Assembly (NCBI RefSeq): GCF_006385705.1
Contig: NZ_VFRQ01000014.1
Location: 33,942 to 97,941 of the forward strand
Direction: 5' to 3'
From: Pontibacter mangrovi
GTDB lineage: Bacteria; Bacteroidota; Bacteroidia; Cytophagales; Hymenobacteraceae
DNA length: 64,000 bases
Part shown: one piece after another, positions 48,889 to 57,643 of the stretch
Position numbering within the stretch: the stretch's first letter is position 1
How the letters are laid out: the number at the start of each line of letters is the position of its first letter
Program-made: the position numbers and the translations under genes
Notes under the pieces: model-generated
What the model was told of the DNA's origin: nothing
The model's input: the letters and a program-made list of their open reading frames with translations, nothing else
Database searches by the model: none

Positions 48889-50345
48889 TGGGAAAAGCTG
48901 ACGGATTCTTAAAGTATGAGCGTGAACTGCCCGCTACCCGCGACCCCAAAGAACGCATCCACGACTCAAACGAAATCTATACTTCCTTTCCGGAAGAAAA
49001 GACCCGCCAACAAGCCAGCCGGTGCATGGACTGCGGCGTGCCCTTTTGCCACAACGGCTGCCCCCTGGGCAACCAGATTCCGGATTTTAACGATGCCGTG
49101 TATGAGGGCGAGTGGGAGCGCGCGGCGCAGATCCTGTACAGCACCAACAACTTTCCGGAGTTTACCGGCCGCATTTGCCCCGCCCCCTGCGAGTCGAGCT
49201 GCGTACTGTCGATCAACAAACCGGCGGTAGCCATTGAGCATATTGAGAAAACTATAGCCGAGAAATCTTTTGAGCTGGGGCTGGTAAAGCCAAACCCACC
49301 GAAGCACCGCACAGGCAAGCGCGTGGCCATCGTGGGCTCCGGACCGGCCGGGCTGGCTGCCGCGGCACAGCTCAACCAGGCAGGGCACGAGGTGCACATT
49401 TACGAGAAAGATGATAAGGCAGGTGGGCTGCTGCGGTACGGCATTCCGGATTTTAAGCTGGAGAAGTGGACAATTGACCGCCGCCTGGCGCTGCTGGAGG
49501 CAGAGGGTATTCAGTTTAAGCTGAATAAGGAGATCGGAAAAGACATTACGCTAAAGAAACTGCACCGCAAGTATGACGCTGTGCTGCTAACCATTGGCTC
49601 CAGCAAACCCCGTGTGCTCAACATACCAGGCAACCACCTGAAGGGCATCCACTTTGCCATGGATTACCTGACGCTGCACAACCGGCGGGTAGCCGGCGAA
49701 GCCATGCCTGATGAAAAGGACATACTTGCCAACGACAAGCACGTGCTGGTGATTGGCGGCGGCGATACCGGTTCCGACTGCGTGGGCACGGCCAACCGCC
49801 AGTTTGCCAAGTCCATTACACAGCTGCAGTACCGCCAGATGCCATCCAGTACCCGCGCTACGGACAACCCCTGGCCTGAAACACCCATGATGTATACTTC
49901 CTCCAGCTCGCATGAGGAAGGCTGCGAGCGTAGCTGGGGCTGGCTCACTAAAGAGTTTGTGGCAGATGAGAACGGCTTTGTGAAAGGGCTGAAAGTAGTG
50001 GAGCTGGCGTGGAAGAGCGGCAGCGAGTATACCGAGAAGCCCGGCAGCGAAAAGCTTCTCCCCTGCGACCTGGCCCTGGTAGCCATAGGGTATGAGCGCC
50101 CTATGCACGAGGCCTTCAGCGCCAGCTACACGTTTGATACCGACAAGCGCGGCAACTTTAAGCTGCAGGAATGGCAGACCTCCGTGCCCGGGATTTTCGC
50201 TGCCGGAGACGCCTGCCGTGGACAGTCGTTGGTGGTTTGGGCCATTTCAGACGGGCGCGAGTCAGCCCGGGCTATCGACACCTACCTGATGGGTAAGTCT
50301 GATTTGCCTTCCAAAGGAGTCTCGCAGTTGGTGCTGGAGGGGTAG
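48888..50345 (+). CDS. gltD: Glutamate synthase small subunit
   Basis: A 485-residue NADPH-dependent electron-transfer subunit. N-terminal cysteines for two 4Fe-4S clusters are in CMDCGVPFCHNGCPLGN and FTGRICPAPCESSC. The FAD-binding motif AIVGSGPAGLAAAAQL and the NADPH-binding motif VLVIGGGDTGSDCVG are in the expected order, with VPGIFAAGDACRG at the C-terminal FAD site. It forms an operon with gltB through a one-base TAATG overlap. A long perfect palindrome follows the gene and could end the transcript. Confidence 0.97.
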   Translation: MGKADGFLKYERELPATRDPKERIHDSNEIYTSFPEEKTRQQASRCMDCGVPFCHNGCPLGNQIPDFNDAVYEGEWERAAQILYSTNNFPEFTGRICPAPCESSCVLSINKPAVAIEHIEKTIAEKSFELGLVKPNPPKHRTGKRVAIVGSGPAGLAAAAQLNQAGHEVHIYEKDDKAGGLLRYGIPDFKLEKWTIDRRLALLEAEGIQFKLNKEIGKDITLKKLHRKYDAVLLTIGSSKPRVLNIPGNHLKGIHFAMDYLTLHNRRVAGEAMPDEKDILANDKHVLVIGGGDTGSDCVGTANRQFAKSITQLQYRQMPSSTRATDNPWPETPMMYTSSSSHEEGCERSWGWLTKEFVADENGFVKGLKVVELAWKSGSEYTEKPGSEKLLPCDLALVAIGYERPMHEAFSASYTFDTDKRGNFKLQEWQTSVPGIFAAGDACRGQSLVVWAISDGRESARAIDTYLMGKSDLPSKGVSQLVLEG

Positions 50346-50375
50346 GCCATTCTTCACCATACTTTCATTTCCTTT

Positions 50376-50445
50376 TGTCATCTCGAACGCAGTGAGAGAT
50401 CTATCTGGAATTCTAAATAGATCTCTCACTGCGTTCGAGATGACA
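50376..50445. repeat. Perfect 29-bp inverted repeat (REP-like palindrome 1)
   Basis: Arms at 50376-50404 and 50417-50445 are perfectly complementary (starting TGTCATCTCGAACGCAGTGA), with a 12-base loop. It lies between gltD and the GIY-YIG gene. It shares its core with a second, imperfect palindrome at 50821-50894. It may also act as a transcription terminator. Confidence 0.92.
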
Positions 50446-50455
50446 TTCCCTATAC

Positions 50456-50761
50456 TTACTCATCCTGCACTTCCAGATTCAGGAACTTCCAAAATGGGTT
50501 AAATTTATTGATGAGAGCCTCCTTCTTACTCCTGCTCCATCCCTTAATTTCCTTCTCCCGCGCAATGGCATGCCCTACCTGTGTATGACGCTCGTAATAA
50601 ACGAGGTTATAGCAAAAGTATTTACCCGCAAATGAAGCAGGGTTGCCAGAATTCAAGAAATGCTCCTTTAGCCTACGGGGCAAATCATTGGTAACTCCTG
50701 TGTAAAGTGTAGTTCTTTTCGGGTTGGTCGTGATGTAGACGAAATAGTTATGCGAGCCCAT
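50456..50761 (-). CDS. GIY-YIG nuclease-domain protein (UPF0213/YhbQ-like)
   Basis: A 101-residue single-domain GIY-YIG protein. The first strand is FVYITTNPKRTTLYTGVT, so the canonical G-I-Y is replaced by FVYI and YIG by YTG, as in many UPF0213-type members. The RR..EH segment (LPRRLKEHFLNSG, about 27-39) and a late Glu and Asn fit the catalytic layout. Such proteins occur in many copies in Bacteroidota. Here the gene is enclosed by two related palindromes (50376-50445 and 50821-50894), which suggests a link to repeat mobility or structure-specific cutting. Confidence 0.88.
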   Translation of the reverse strand: MGSHNYFVYITTNPKRTTLYTGVTNDLPRRLKEHFLNSGNPASFAGKYFCYNLVYYERHTQVGHAIAREKEIKGWSRSKKEALINKFNPFWKFLNLEVQDE

Positions 50762-50820
50762 AATTGTTAAGCTACGCTAATGGGTGCAGGGTAGTTAATA
50801 CACTTTCTGTTATCCCAAAT

Positions 50821-50894
50821 GCTGTCATCTCAAACGAAGTGAGAGATCTATACAAAATTCCCGATAGATCCCTCCTTGCGTTCGGGAAGACAGC
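50821..50894. repeat. Imperfect inverted repeat (REP-like palindrome 2)
   Basis: Arms at 50821-50851 and 50864-50894 (beginning GCTGTCATCTCAAACGAAGT) pair imperfectly around a 12-base loop. The left arm shares GTCATCTC, AACG, AGTGAGAGATCTAT with palindrome 1. It lies on the other side of the GIY-YIG gene. Confidence 0.85.
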
Positions 50895-50970
50895 ATGGGG
50901 AAAGTATAACTTCTGAGCTGACCTCAACAGCCATTTATACTTTCTCAAAAACAATCCCGAACTTTGGGAG

Positions 50971-53517
50971 GTGATACCGACCTCTGATATATTGCCCCTA
51001 CTCCCTGACCTGCCCGTGAAAGAGGCTTTGCCCCAGCTGCTGCAGGAACTGGAAACCCATAACCGCGCCGTGCTGGAAGCGCCTCCGGGAGCCGGTAAAA
51101 CTACACTCGTTCCGCTGGCCCTGCTGCAGGCTGCCTGGCGACACGACGGGAAAATCCTGGTGCTGGAGCCGCGCCGCCTGGCCACCAGGGCCGCCGCCGA
51201 GCGCATGGCCGAGCTGCTGGGTGAGCCTGTGGGGCAAACAGTGGGCTATTGGGTACGGATGGATCATGTGGTATCCAAAAATACGCGCGTGGAGGTAGTG
51301 ACCGAGGGTATCCTGACCCGCATGCTGCAGGAGGACCCGGCGCTGGAAGGGGTCGCCGCCATCATCTTTGATGAATACCACGAACGTAACCTGCAGGCCG
51401 ACCTGGGGCTGGCGCTGGCGCTGGATGCCCAAAACGTGCTTCGCCCGGACCTGCGCATCCTAGTGATGTCGGCAACCCTTGATGCCGCCACTATCAGCAA
51501 TTGGCTGCAAGCGCCGGTGGTCCGTAGCCAGGGGCGCCTGTTTCCGGTGCAAACCCACTACCTTAGCCCTGCCGAGGTGGCCGCTGCTGGCAACTACCCT
51601 GCCCAGCGCATGACGGCCCTGGTGCCGAAGGCCATCCGCAAAGCCTTAACAGAGGAAGCAGAAGGCGACATACTTGTTTTCCTGCCGGGCATGGGGGAAA
51701 TACGGAAAGTGGCGCAACAGCTGGAGAACAAATTGGCGGATAATATAGCGCTGCACGTGCTGCACGGCGACTTGCCACTCTCCAAACAGATTGCCGCCAT
51801 ACAGCCTTCCGCCAACAAAAGAAAAGTAGTGCTGGCCACCAGCATCGCCGATACCAGCCTGACCATCGAAGGCGTTCGGATTGTGATAGACGGGGGATTC
51901 TCACGCGTACCCCGGTTTGTGCCCCGCACGGGCCTCACCACCCTTGTTACCGTTCCTGTGTCGCAGGCCAGCGCGGATCAACGGCGCGGCCGCGCCGGCC
52001 GCTTGGGTCCGGGCATCTGCTACAGGCTTTGGTCTGAAGCAGACCAGTTGCAGCTGCCCCCGCGCCAGGCCCCCGAGATCTTCGACGCCGACCTGACCGG
52101 GCTGGTGCTGGAGCTGGCACTTTGGGGCATCAAGAATCCTGAGGACCTGCACTGGCTCGATACCCCTCCGGCTGCGGCAGCTGCGCTGGCCCGAGACCTT
52201 CTTCTGCGCCTGCAGGCGATCGACAGCGCCGGCAACCCCACGGCACATGGCAAAGCGCTGGCCTCGCTGGGCATACATCCGCGGCTGGGGCACCTGGTGG
52301 TGCGCGGCCATGAACTGGGGCAGGGCAGCACGGCCTGCGCCCTGGCGGCCCTCCTGGCAGAGCGCGATATCCTGAAGCCGGTGCAACTAACCTGGGGCGA
52401 CGGCTTGCCTGACCTGCCCCTGCGCCTGGAGATGCTGGCGGGGCAACGTCCTCCCACTCCCGGCTATACGACCGATGAAAACGCCCTGCGGCGGGTAAAA
52501 GAGCATGCCCAGCACCTGCGGCAGCGCCTACGAGAACCAGGCAAACACATACAACCCGACCTGGCGGGGCTGCTAACAGCCCTCGCCTACCCCGACCGCC
52601 TGGCACAGCGCGAGGCTTCGGGGCGGGTGCGGCTGGTAAGCGGGCAACGCGCCAGTTTGCCTACCGAGCTGCTCGGAGAGGCGGAGTTCTACAGCATCGC
52701 CCACCTCGACTTAGGAAAGCAACCCCGCATCCTGCTGGCTGCCCCTCTCTCTAAAACAGAGCTGCTGGAGCATTTTGAGGACCAAGCCGAGACACTGCAG
52801 GAGGTGCGCTGGGAGGAGGCGTCGCAGCAGGTGAGAGCCCGCACCCTAAAGCGGCTGGGCGCCCTGGTGCTGCACGAGGCTCCTGTTGCCAAACCCGACC
52901 CAGACTTGGTGGCGCAGGCACTGCTGCAGGCTCTACAGGAGAAAGGAATAGAGCGCCTGCCCTGGACGGAGGAGGCCTTGCGCACACGCCAGCGGTTAGC
53001 CTTCCTGCACCATCTCTCGCCCGCTGAATGGCCAAGTATGGCAGATGAAGCCCTGGCACAAAGTATGGACGAGTGGCTGGCGCCGCACCTGTTCGGCCTG
53101 CGCTCGCTGGACCAGGTGGCGCGGCTGGATTTTAAGGAGCTACTGCTGTCGCAGCTGAGCTGGGAGCAACGGCAGGAAATGGACCGGCTCGCCCCTACCC
53201 ATCTGCAGGTGCCGAGCGGCTCCCGCATTGCCCTAGATTATGCCGATGCCGCCGCGCCTGTGCTGGCCGTGCGCCTGCAGGAAGTGTTCGGGTTGCTGGA
53301 CACACCGCACATCGGGGGCGGCAAAGTACCGCTGCTGCTGCACCTGCTCTCCCCGGCCTCTCGCCCGGTACAGGTAACCCGTGACCTGCGCAGCTTCTGG
53401 CACAACGGCTACTTTGAGGTGCGTAAGGATTTGCGCGGTCGTTACCCCAAACACCACTGGCCGGAGGACCCGCTTTCTGCGCCGCCTACACGCGGCACCA
53501 AAAAGCGGCCACAGTAG
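50971..53517 (+). CDS. hrpB: ATP-dependent helicase HrpB, paralog 1
   Basis: An 848-residue DEAH-type RNA helicase of the HrpB family. Walker A is PPGAGKTT (Lys43). Motif II reads DEYH (134-137) followed by ERN. Motif III is MSATLD. Motif VI is QRRGRAGRLGPG. A winged-helix/ratchet region and the HrpB C-terminal domain (about 700-840, LAPTHLQVPSGSRIALDYAD) complete it. The listed start is GTG; the frame is open a little further upstream but with no better start. It is a distant paralog of the protein encoded at 57644-60091. The cellular role of HrpB in these bacteria is not established. Confidence 0.92.
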   Translation: MIPTSDILPLLPDLPVKEALPQLLQELETHNRAVLEAPPGAGKTTLVPLALLQAAWRHDGKILVLEPRRLATRAAAERMAELLGEPVGQTVGYWVRMDHVVSKNTRVEVVTEGILTRMLQEDPALEGVAAIIFDEYHERNLQADLGLALALDAQNVLRPDLRILVMSATLDAATISNWLQAPVVRSQGRLFPVQTHYLSPAEVAAAGNYPAQRMTALVPKAIRKALTEEAEGDILVFLPGMGEIRKVAQQLENKLADNIALHVLHGDLPLSKQIAAIQPSANKRKVVLATSIADTSLTIEGVRIVIDGGFSRVPRFVPRTGLTTLVTVPVSQASADQRRGRAGRLGPGICYRLWSEADQLQLPPRQAPEIFDADLTGLVLELALWGIKNPEDLHWLDTPPAAAAALARDLLLRLQAIDSAGNPTAHGKALASLGIHPRLGHLVVRGHELGQGSTACALAALLAERDILKPVQLTWGDGLPDLPLRLEMLAGQRPPTPGYTTDENALRRVKEHAQHLRQRLREPGKHIQPDLAGLLTALAYPDRLAQREASGRVRLVSGQRASLPTELLGEAEFYSIAHLDLGKQPRILLAAPLSKTELLEHFEDQAETLQEVRWEEASQQVRARTLKRLGALVLHEAPVAKPDPDLVAQALLQALQEKGIERLPWTEEALRTRQRLAFLHHLSPAEWPSMADEALAQSMDEWLAPHLFGLRSLDQVARLDFKELLLSQLSWEQRQEMDRLAPTHLQVPSGSRIALDYADAAAPVLAVRLQEVFGLLDTPHIGGGKVPLLLHLLSPASRPVQVTRDLRSFWHNGYFEVRKDLRGRYPKHHWPEDPLSAPPTRGTKKRPQ

Positions 53518-53701
53518 CCGGAGAAGCTTTATTTGTATAGTTCTGTTCGTGCGGTATACAGGCGCGGCCAGCCTCCCAGGTGGGTACTTATATTAAAAAC
53601 GGACTTAAAATTGGAATTCGTTTTAAATTTTCCCATATTAGATTGACTTTAGCCATAAGTATATGGCTTTTTCTGAATCTCACCTTAAACGAACGAAGCT
53701 T

Positions 53702-54430
53702 ATGAAAATTCAACCCCTTTACGTAAGCGCCCTGACGCTATTTATGAGTTCTCTACTGGTCTCCCCTTTAGAGCTATCGGCCCAAAACCACGAAAGCATA
53801 GAAGTGGCACCGACCAACGGCAATGGCTCCGGGGTGATACACAACAAATCATACCGCTATCCGGAGTTTATAGAGGGAAAAGTGACATTTAAGAACGGCA
53901 CAACTACGACAGCCAACCTGAACTACAACGTTTTCTCGGGTGAGGTGGAGTTTGTGAAAGGCAAGGATACTTTGGCGGTGGATAACCTGTTTACCATCGC
54001 TTCCATCTCCATCGGCGACGACCTGTACTTCTACGACGAGGATAGCAAAAGCCTGCTGCAGCAACTGGAGAAGTATAAATCTGCGAAGCTCCTTGTGAAG
54101 GAGAAGTATGAGGTGGCTGATATTAAAAGCAAGGGCGCCCTGGGCTCCACGCCAAGCTCAATTGCGGCCACCAGCGCCACCCAGTATACTGATAAGTCGC
54201 AGACGTACAACCTCAAGTCTGCTGACAATTACAAGTTCAAGGTGAAGACCTCGTACTACCTGGCTGACCTGAACGACCACTACTATGAGGCCAGCAAGCG
54301 CAATATCTTTAAGCTATACCCGCACGCCAAAAGCGCTGCGAACCAGTACATCAAGGCTAACAAAGTAAACTTTGAGAACCAAGACGAGCTGAGAGCGCTG
54401 ATACAGTACATCGAAAGCTTGAAAAACTAA
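53702..54430 (+). CDS. Exported protein of unknown function
   Basis: A 242-residue protein starting MKIQPLYVSALTLFMSSLLV, a signal peptide ending LELSAQ. The ATG 13 codons upstream (53663) is disfavoured because it would bury the signal sequence. The mature part starts with a beta-rich stretch (FIEGKVTFKNGTTTTANLNYN, GEVEFVKGKDTLAVDNL, ISIGDDLYFYD), then a helical region ending HYYEASKRNIFKLYPHAK and QYIKANKVNFENQDELRALIQYI. I do not recognise a named family. It looks like a typical Bacteroidota periplasmic or surface protein. Confidence 0.75.
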   Translation: MKIQPLYVSALTLFMSSLLVSPLELSAQNHESIEVAPTNGNGSGVIHNKSYRYPEFIEGKVTFKNGTTTTANLNYNVFSGEVEFVKGKDTLAVDNLFTIASISIGDDLYFYDEDSKSLLQQLEKYKSAKLLVKEKYEVADIKSKGALGSTPSSIAATSATQYTDKSQTYNLKSADNYKFKVKTSYYLADLNDHYYEASKRNIFKLYPHAKSAANQYIKANKVNFENQDELRALIQYIESLKN

Positions 54431-54438
54431 CGATTCCC

Positions 54439-54485
54439 ATACTTTTCTGCACGGGCTTATACTTCAGGCGCGTGCAGAAAAGTAT
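54439..54485 (+). terminator. Long hairpin after the exported protein gene
   Basis: ATACTTTTCTGCACG (54439-54453) pairs perfectly with CGTGCAGAAAAGTAT (54471-54485). It starts nine bases after the stop codon. No long T tract follows, so it may be a stabilising hairpin rather than a strong terminator. Confidence 0.6.
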
Positions 54486-54661
54486 ACTTCCTCCCCGCAT
54501 AAACAATACTTCTCCGCTGCCCCTCCTCTCTCCGGGCTTTGCCCAAACCACCCGATTTATTGCGCCAATCCCGAAAATTTCCCTTAATTTTAGGGACGGC
54601 TTCCTCTTTCCGGGGCAAAGTATAGTCTATCACAGAAAAAACTAACAGCTTTCTCTCCCTT

Positions 54662-56134
54662 ATGGAAAACATTATCAGCTCGGTAAACGACATCGTCTGG
54701 AGCAACGCACTTATCATACTTTGCCTTGGCGCGGGTATCTATTTCTCATTCGTCACCAAGTTTCTGCAGGTGCGCTACCTCCGCGAGATGGTTAACTTGC
54801 TGTTCAAGGGAGAGTCGTCCCAGAAGGGCATCAGTTCGTTTCAGGCGTTTACGGTGGCCATTGCCGGCCGCGTGGGCACCGGCAACATTGCAGGTGTGGC
54901 TACGGCCATTGCCATGGGCGGCCCCGGCGCTATTTTCTGGATGTGGGCTATTGCCTTTCTGGGGAGTGCCTCGGCGTTTATAGAAGCCACGCTGGGCCAG
55001 ATCTACAAGCAGGTAAAAGACGGGCAGTACCGTGGCGGGCCAGCTTATTACATCGAGAAAGGACTGGGGATGAAGTGGTACGCCGTGCTTTTTGCCGTTG
55101 CCACCATCATAAGCATGGCTCTGTTCCTGCCGGGCGTGCAGAGCAACAGCATCGCCTCCGGCATCAGCAATGCGTTTGAGGTTCCGGTGGAGTATACCGG
55201 CGGACTTGTTACCCTGCTGCTTGCCCTCATTATCATCGGCGGTGTGAAGCGCATCGGTAAGGTGGCCGAAGTCGTGGTGCCGTTCATGGCAGGTGCCTAT
55301 ATCCTGATGTCGGTGGTGATCATCTTTATGAATATTTCGGAGGTGCCCGCCATCCTGAACCTGATCTTTAGTTCTGCTTTTGATATTGAGCCCGCATTTG
55401 CCGGTATTTTCGGTATGGCTATCTCCTGGGGCGTGAAGCGCGGCATTTATTCCAACGAGGCGGGCCAGGGCACTGCCCCACACGCTGCGGCGGCGGCAGA
55501 GGTAAGCCATCCGGCCAAGCAGGGACTGGTGCAGGCGTTCTCGGTTTACGTGGATACGCTTTTTGTTTGCACCGCCACCGCCTTTATGATCCTGTTTACC
55601 GGGCAGTATAATGTGGTGAACCCGGAAGGAGGCTTTATTGTAGAGAACATCCCGGGCGTAACTTTCGGGCCGGAGTTTACGCAGGCAGCCGTCAACACGC
55701 ACTTCCCAACCCTGGGAAGCGGGTTTGTAGCGGTTTCGCTGTTCTTCTTCGCCTTTACCACCATCATGGCCTACTACTACATCGCTGAGACAAACCTGAG
55801 CTATCTGAACACCAAAGGCAACAAATGGGCGATCTGGGTACTGCGTTTTCTGCTGCTCGGAGCCACGTTTTACGGTTCTGTTAAAACCGCTGAGTCGGCC
55901 TGGATGCTGGGTGATATTGGCGTGGGTGTGATGGCCTGGCTGAACGTTGTCGCCATTATCCTGCTTCATAAGCCTGCCCTGCGCGCCCTAAAAGACTACC
56001 AGGCCCAAAAAGACGCCGGCTTAGACCCTGTGTTCGACGCGAAAAAACTGGGGATTGAAAACGCCGACGTGTGGGACAAGAAGATGCAGGATCGAAAAGA
56101 TGCGCAGGAGGACAAGGAACTGCAGACAGCTTAA
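54662..56134 (+). CDS. Sodium:alanine/glycine symporter (AGCS family)
   Basis: A 490-residue inner-membrane transporter with about eleven hydrophobic segments, beginning ALIILCLGAGIYFSFVTKFLQVRYL. The AGCS signature region FQAFTVAIAGRVGTGNIAGVATAIAMGGPGA (about 60-90), the GVKRGIYSNEAGQGTAPHAAAAA segment (about 258-280) and a charged C-terminal tail are typical. It couples Na+ or H+ entry to uptake of alanine or glycine. It stands alone, with a strong terminator after it and an unassigned exported protein before it. Confidence 0.95.
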   Translation: MENIISSVNDIVWSNALIILCLGAGIYFSFVTKFLQVRYLREMVNLLFKGESSQKGISSFQAFTVAIAGRVGTGNIAGVATAIAMGGPGAIFWMWAIAFLGSASAFIEATLGQIYKQVKDGQYRGGPAYYIEKGLGMKWYAVLFAVATIISMALFLPGVQSNSIASGISNAFEVPVEYTGGLVTLLLALIIIGGVKRIGKVAEVVVPFMAGAYILMSVVIIFMNISEVPAILNLIFSSAFDIEPAFAGIFGMAISWGVKRGIYSNEAGQGTAPHAAAAAEVSHPAKQGLVQAFSVYVDTLFVCTATAFMILFTGQYNVVNPEGGFIVENIPGVTFGPEFTQAAVNTHFPTLGSGFVAVSLFFFAFTTIMAYYYIAETNLSYLNTKGNKWAIWVLRFLLLGATFYGSVKTAESAWMLGDIGVGVMAWLNVVAIILLHKPALRALKDYQAQKDAGLDPVFDAKKLGIENADVWDKKMQDRKDAQEDKELQTA

Positions 56135-56171
56135 CCTACTGGATTTATACTTTGCTTCGCGCAAAGCACTC

Positions 56172-56203
56172 AACGAGACGCAGGCCCTGCGTCTCGTTTT
56201 TTT
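56172..56203 (+). terminator. Intrinsic terminator of the symporter gene
   Basis: AACGAGACGCAG (56172-56183) pairs with CTGCGTCTCGTT (56187-56198) around a three-base loop and runs into seven T residues. Confidence 0.92.
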
Positions 56204-56293
56204 ATACTTGTAGCCAGTGTTTTTCATCTCTCACAACTTTGGCGCTACCTCCTGCCGTCGCTTGCGTAAGCAGCTAAAAAACGATCAAAGGCT

Positions 56294-56773
56294 ATGGATC
56301 AGGACAAAGCGCTTCGCGACCATTTGGTAAAGTTAATTCGGGGCAGTCAGGCTTTTCAGCCGGTGGGTACGCTGCTGCAGGGCCTTACGGCTGAAACCGC
56401 AGGCAAAACCATCCCGCATCTGCCTTACACCATCTGGCAGCTCGTGGACCACATGCGCTTTACTGTAGAGGATATTCTGGAGTTTGTTCACAACCCCAAG
56501 TATAAAGAACCGAACTGGCCCGACGATTACTGGCCTACCACCAAGGCTCCTGCCAGCCAGCAAGCGCTGGATAAAAGCATACAGGCGCTGCACAAAAGTA
56601 TGGAAGAAATGGTGCAGCTGGTGCAGGACCCGGCTCATGACCTGTACAAGCCTATCCCCCACGGCGACGGCCAAACCCTCCTCCGCGAAGCCATACTTGT
56701 AGGCGAGCACACCGCTTACCACCTCGGCCAGGTGGTGCTGATGAGAAGGTTGTTGGGGGATTGGGAAAGCTAA
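56294..56773 (+). CDS. DinB-family protein
   Basis: A 159-residue four-helix-bundle protein of the DinB/YfiT superfamily, putative metal-dependent transferase or thiol-linked detoxification proteins. The three metal-binding histidines can be placed at His53 (LVDHMRFTVEDI), His139 and His143 (GEHTAYHLGQVVLMRRLLG). There are no membrane segments. The cofactor and substrate are unknown. It is not in an obvious operon. Confidence 0.9.
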   Translation: MDQDKALRDHLVKLIRGSQAFQPVGTLLQGLTAETAGKTIPHLPYTIWQLVDHMRFTVEDILEFVHNPKYKEPNWPDDYWPTTKAPASQQALDKSIQALHKSMEEMVQLVQDPAHDLYKPIPHGDGQTLLREAILVGEHTAYHLGQVVLMRRLLGDWES

Positions 56774-57643
56774 GGATTTAGAGGGTTCTGAAGTTACTTT
56801 TACGGCCGCTGTTTTCTGCAGACTAATTGTCTCTTTCTGGCACAGGTTGAATGTTCCGGAGTATTTCGGGGCGTCCGCTTGTGCCTCACTATGCCGCTTT
56901 CTGTAACTGGAGCCAAGCTATTCTTTCTGTCTCCCGTTCATCCTCAGTCTTACATACCTATCGTTGCAGTTCATATTTGGCTCCCTCCGAGGCCGGGAGG
57001 CCTCGCCTTCCCGCATCGCGCTGTCTACATTTCCTTTGCTCCTGCGTCGCAATGCCTTCGGCACCGGAAATCTAGAAGGCGCTCTTTTTCGAGGGCCCCT
57101 ACCCCCACGGAAAGACTGGGATCTGTTTTCGATAGCATACGCCTTTCGCGCAGATCCACTTCGAAGTGTGACAGGGGGATGACCCTGAATAGCCCAAGCA
57201 ACAAAGCTTCTTCCTCTGAAGTGGTAGCTACCGAATTCCCCTCCTTAGCTAAGGAGGGGCAGGGGTGGTTGGGCCCGGTCCTGCATAAAACACCCTCCCC
57301 TGTTTTTAAGGGAGGGCTGGGGTGGGGTAAATTCGCCTCCTCGGAGGGGTTAGGGGTGGGTTTTACACCTGCCGGGACATATCCAGACGTAGCCGCGTAA
57401 ACCCTTGACCATCGAATTTATACTTCCGCAAGCTGAAAGCTTGCCTCATGCAAGGCCACAAGATGCCATGTTGCGGCAGGAATATAATGTATCCCAACCC
57501 TGGCTACAGAGGGGTCTTCATGACCCGCGTGCGTGTGATACCAGCAGCTATTGCTCCGTAGCTAGCCAGACGCTCGCGGGAGCTGCGCACACCGCGAGGT
57601 CTAAATAACCTCCCAATCCCTCTAATCCTTTTAATCTCCTTAA
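56774..57643. other. 870-base gene-free patch with repeats
   Basis: No convincing gene on either strand: the long plus-strand frames (for example 56879-57400) have low-complexity, Pro/Arg/Ser-rich translations across the repeats. It contains the GGAGGGG repeat cluster (57234-57366) and a possible degenerate relative of the GIY-YIG palindromes (GGATCTG and CAGATCC arms near 57119-57157). The composition and mixed fragments look like a site of repeat accumulation. Confidence 0.5.
57234..57366. repeat. Cluster of three G/C-skewed interspersed repeat units
   Basis: Three related units in a row: one with AATTCCCCTCCTTAGCTAAG then GAGGGGCAGGGGTGG, one with CCCTCCCCTGTTTTTAAGGG then AGGGCTGGGGTGGGG, and one with CCTCCTCGGAGGGGTTAGG then GGTGGG. 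Each has a CCTCC/GGAGG palindrome followed by an (A/C)GGGGTGGG tail. A single inverted copy lies at 24392-24426. Confidence 0.75.

Noticed and set aside
50376..50894. The two palindromes as a CRISPR array
   Set aside because: They are two long inverted repeats about 375 bases apart with a gene between, not short regularly spaced direct repeats with spacers.
54746..55969. 407-codon minus-strand open frame
   Set aside because: It lies wholly antisense to the symporter gene, has His/Arg-rich low-complexity translation and no recognisable domain.
56879..57400. 173-codon plus-strand open frame in the gene-free patch
   Set aside because: Its translation runs through the G/C-skewed repeat units and is Pro/Arg/Ser-rich without a domain.
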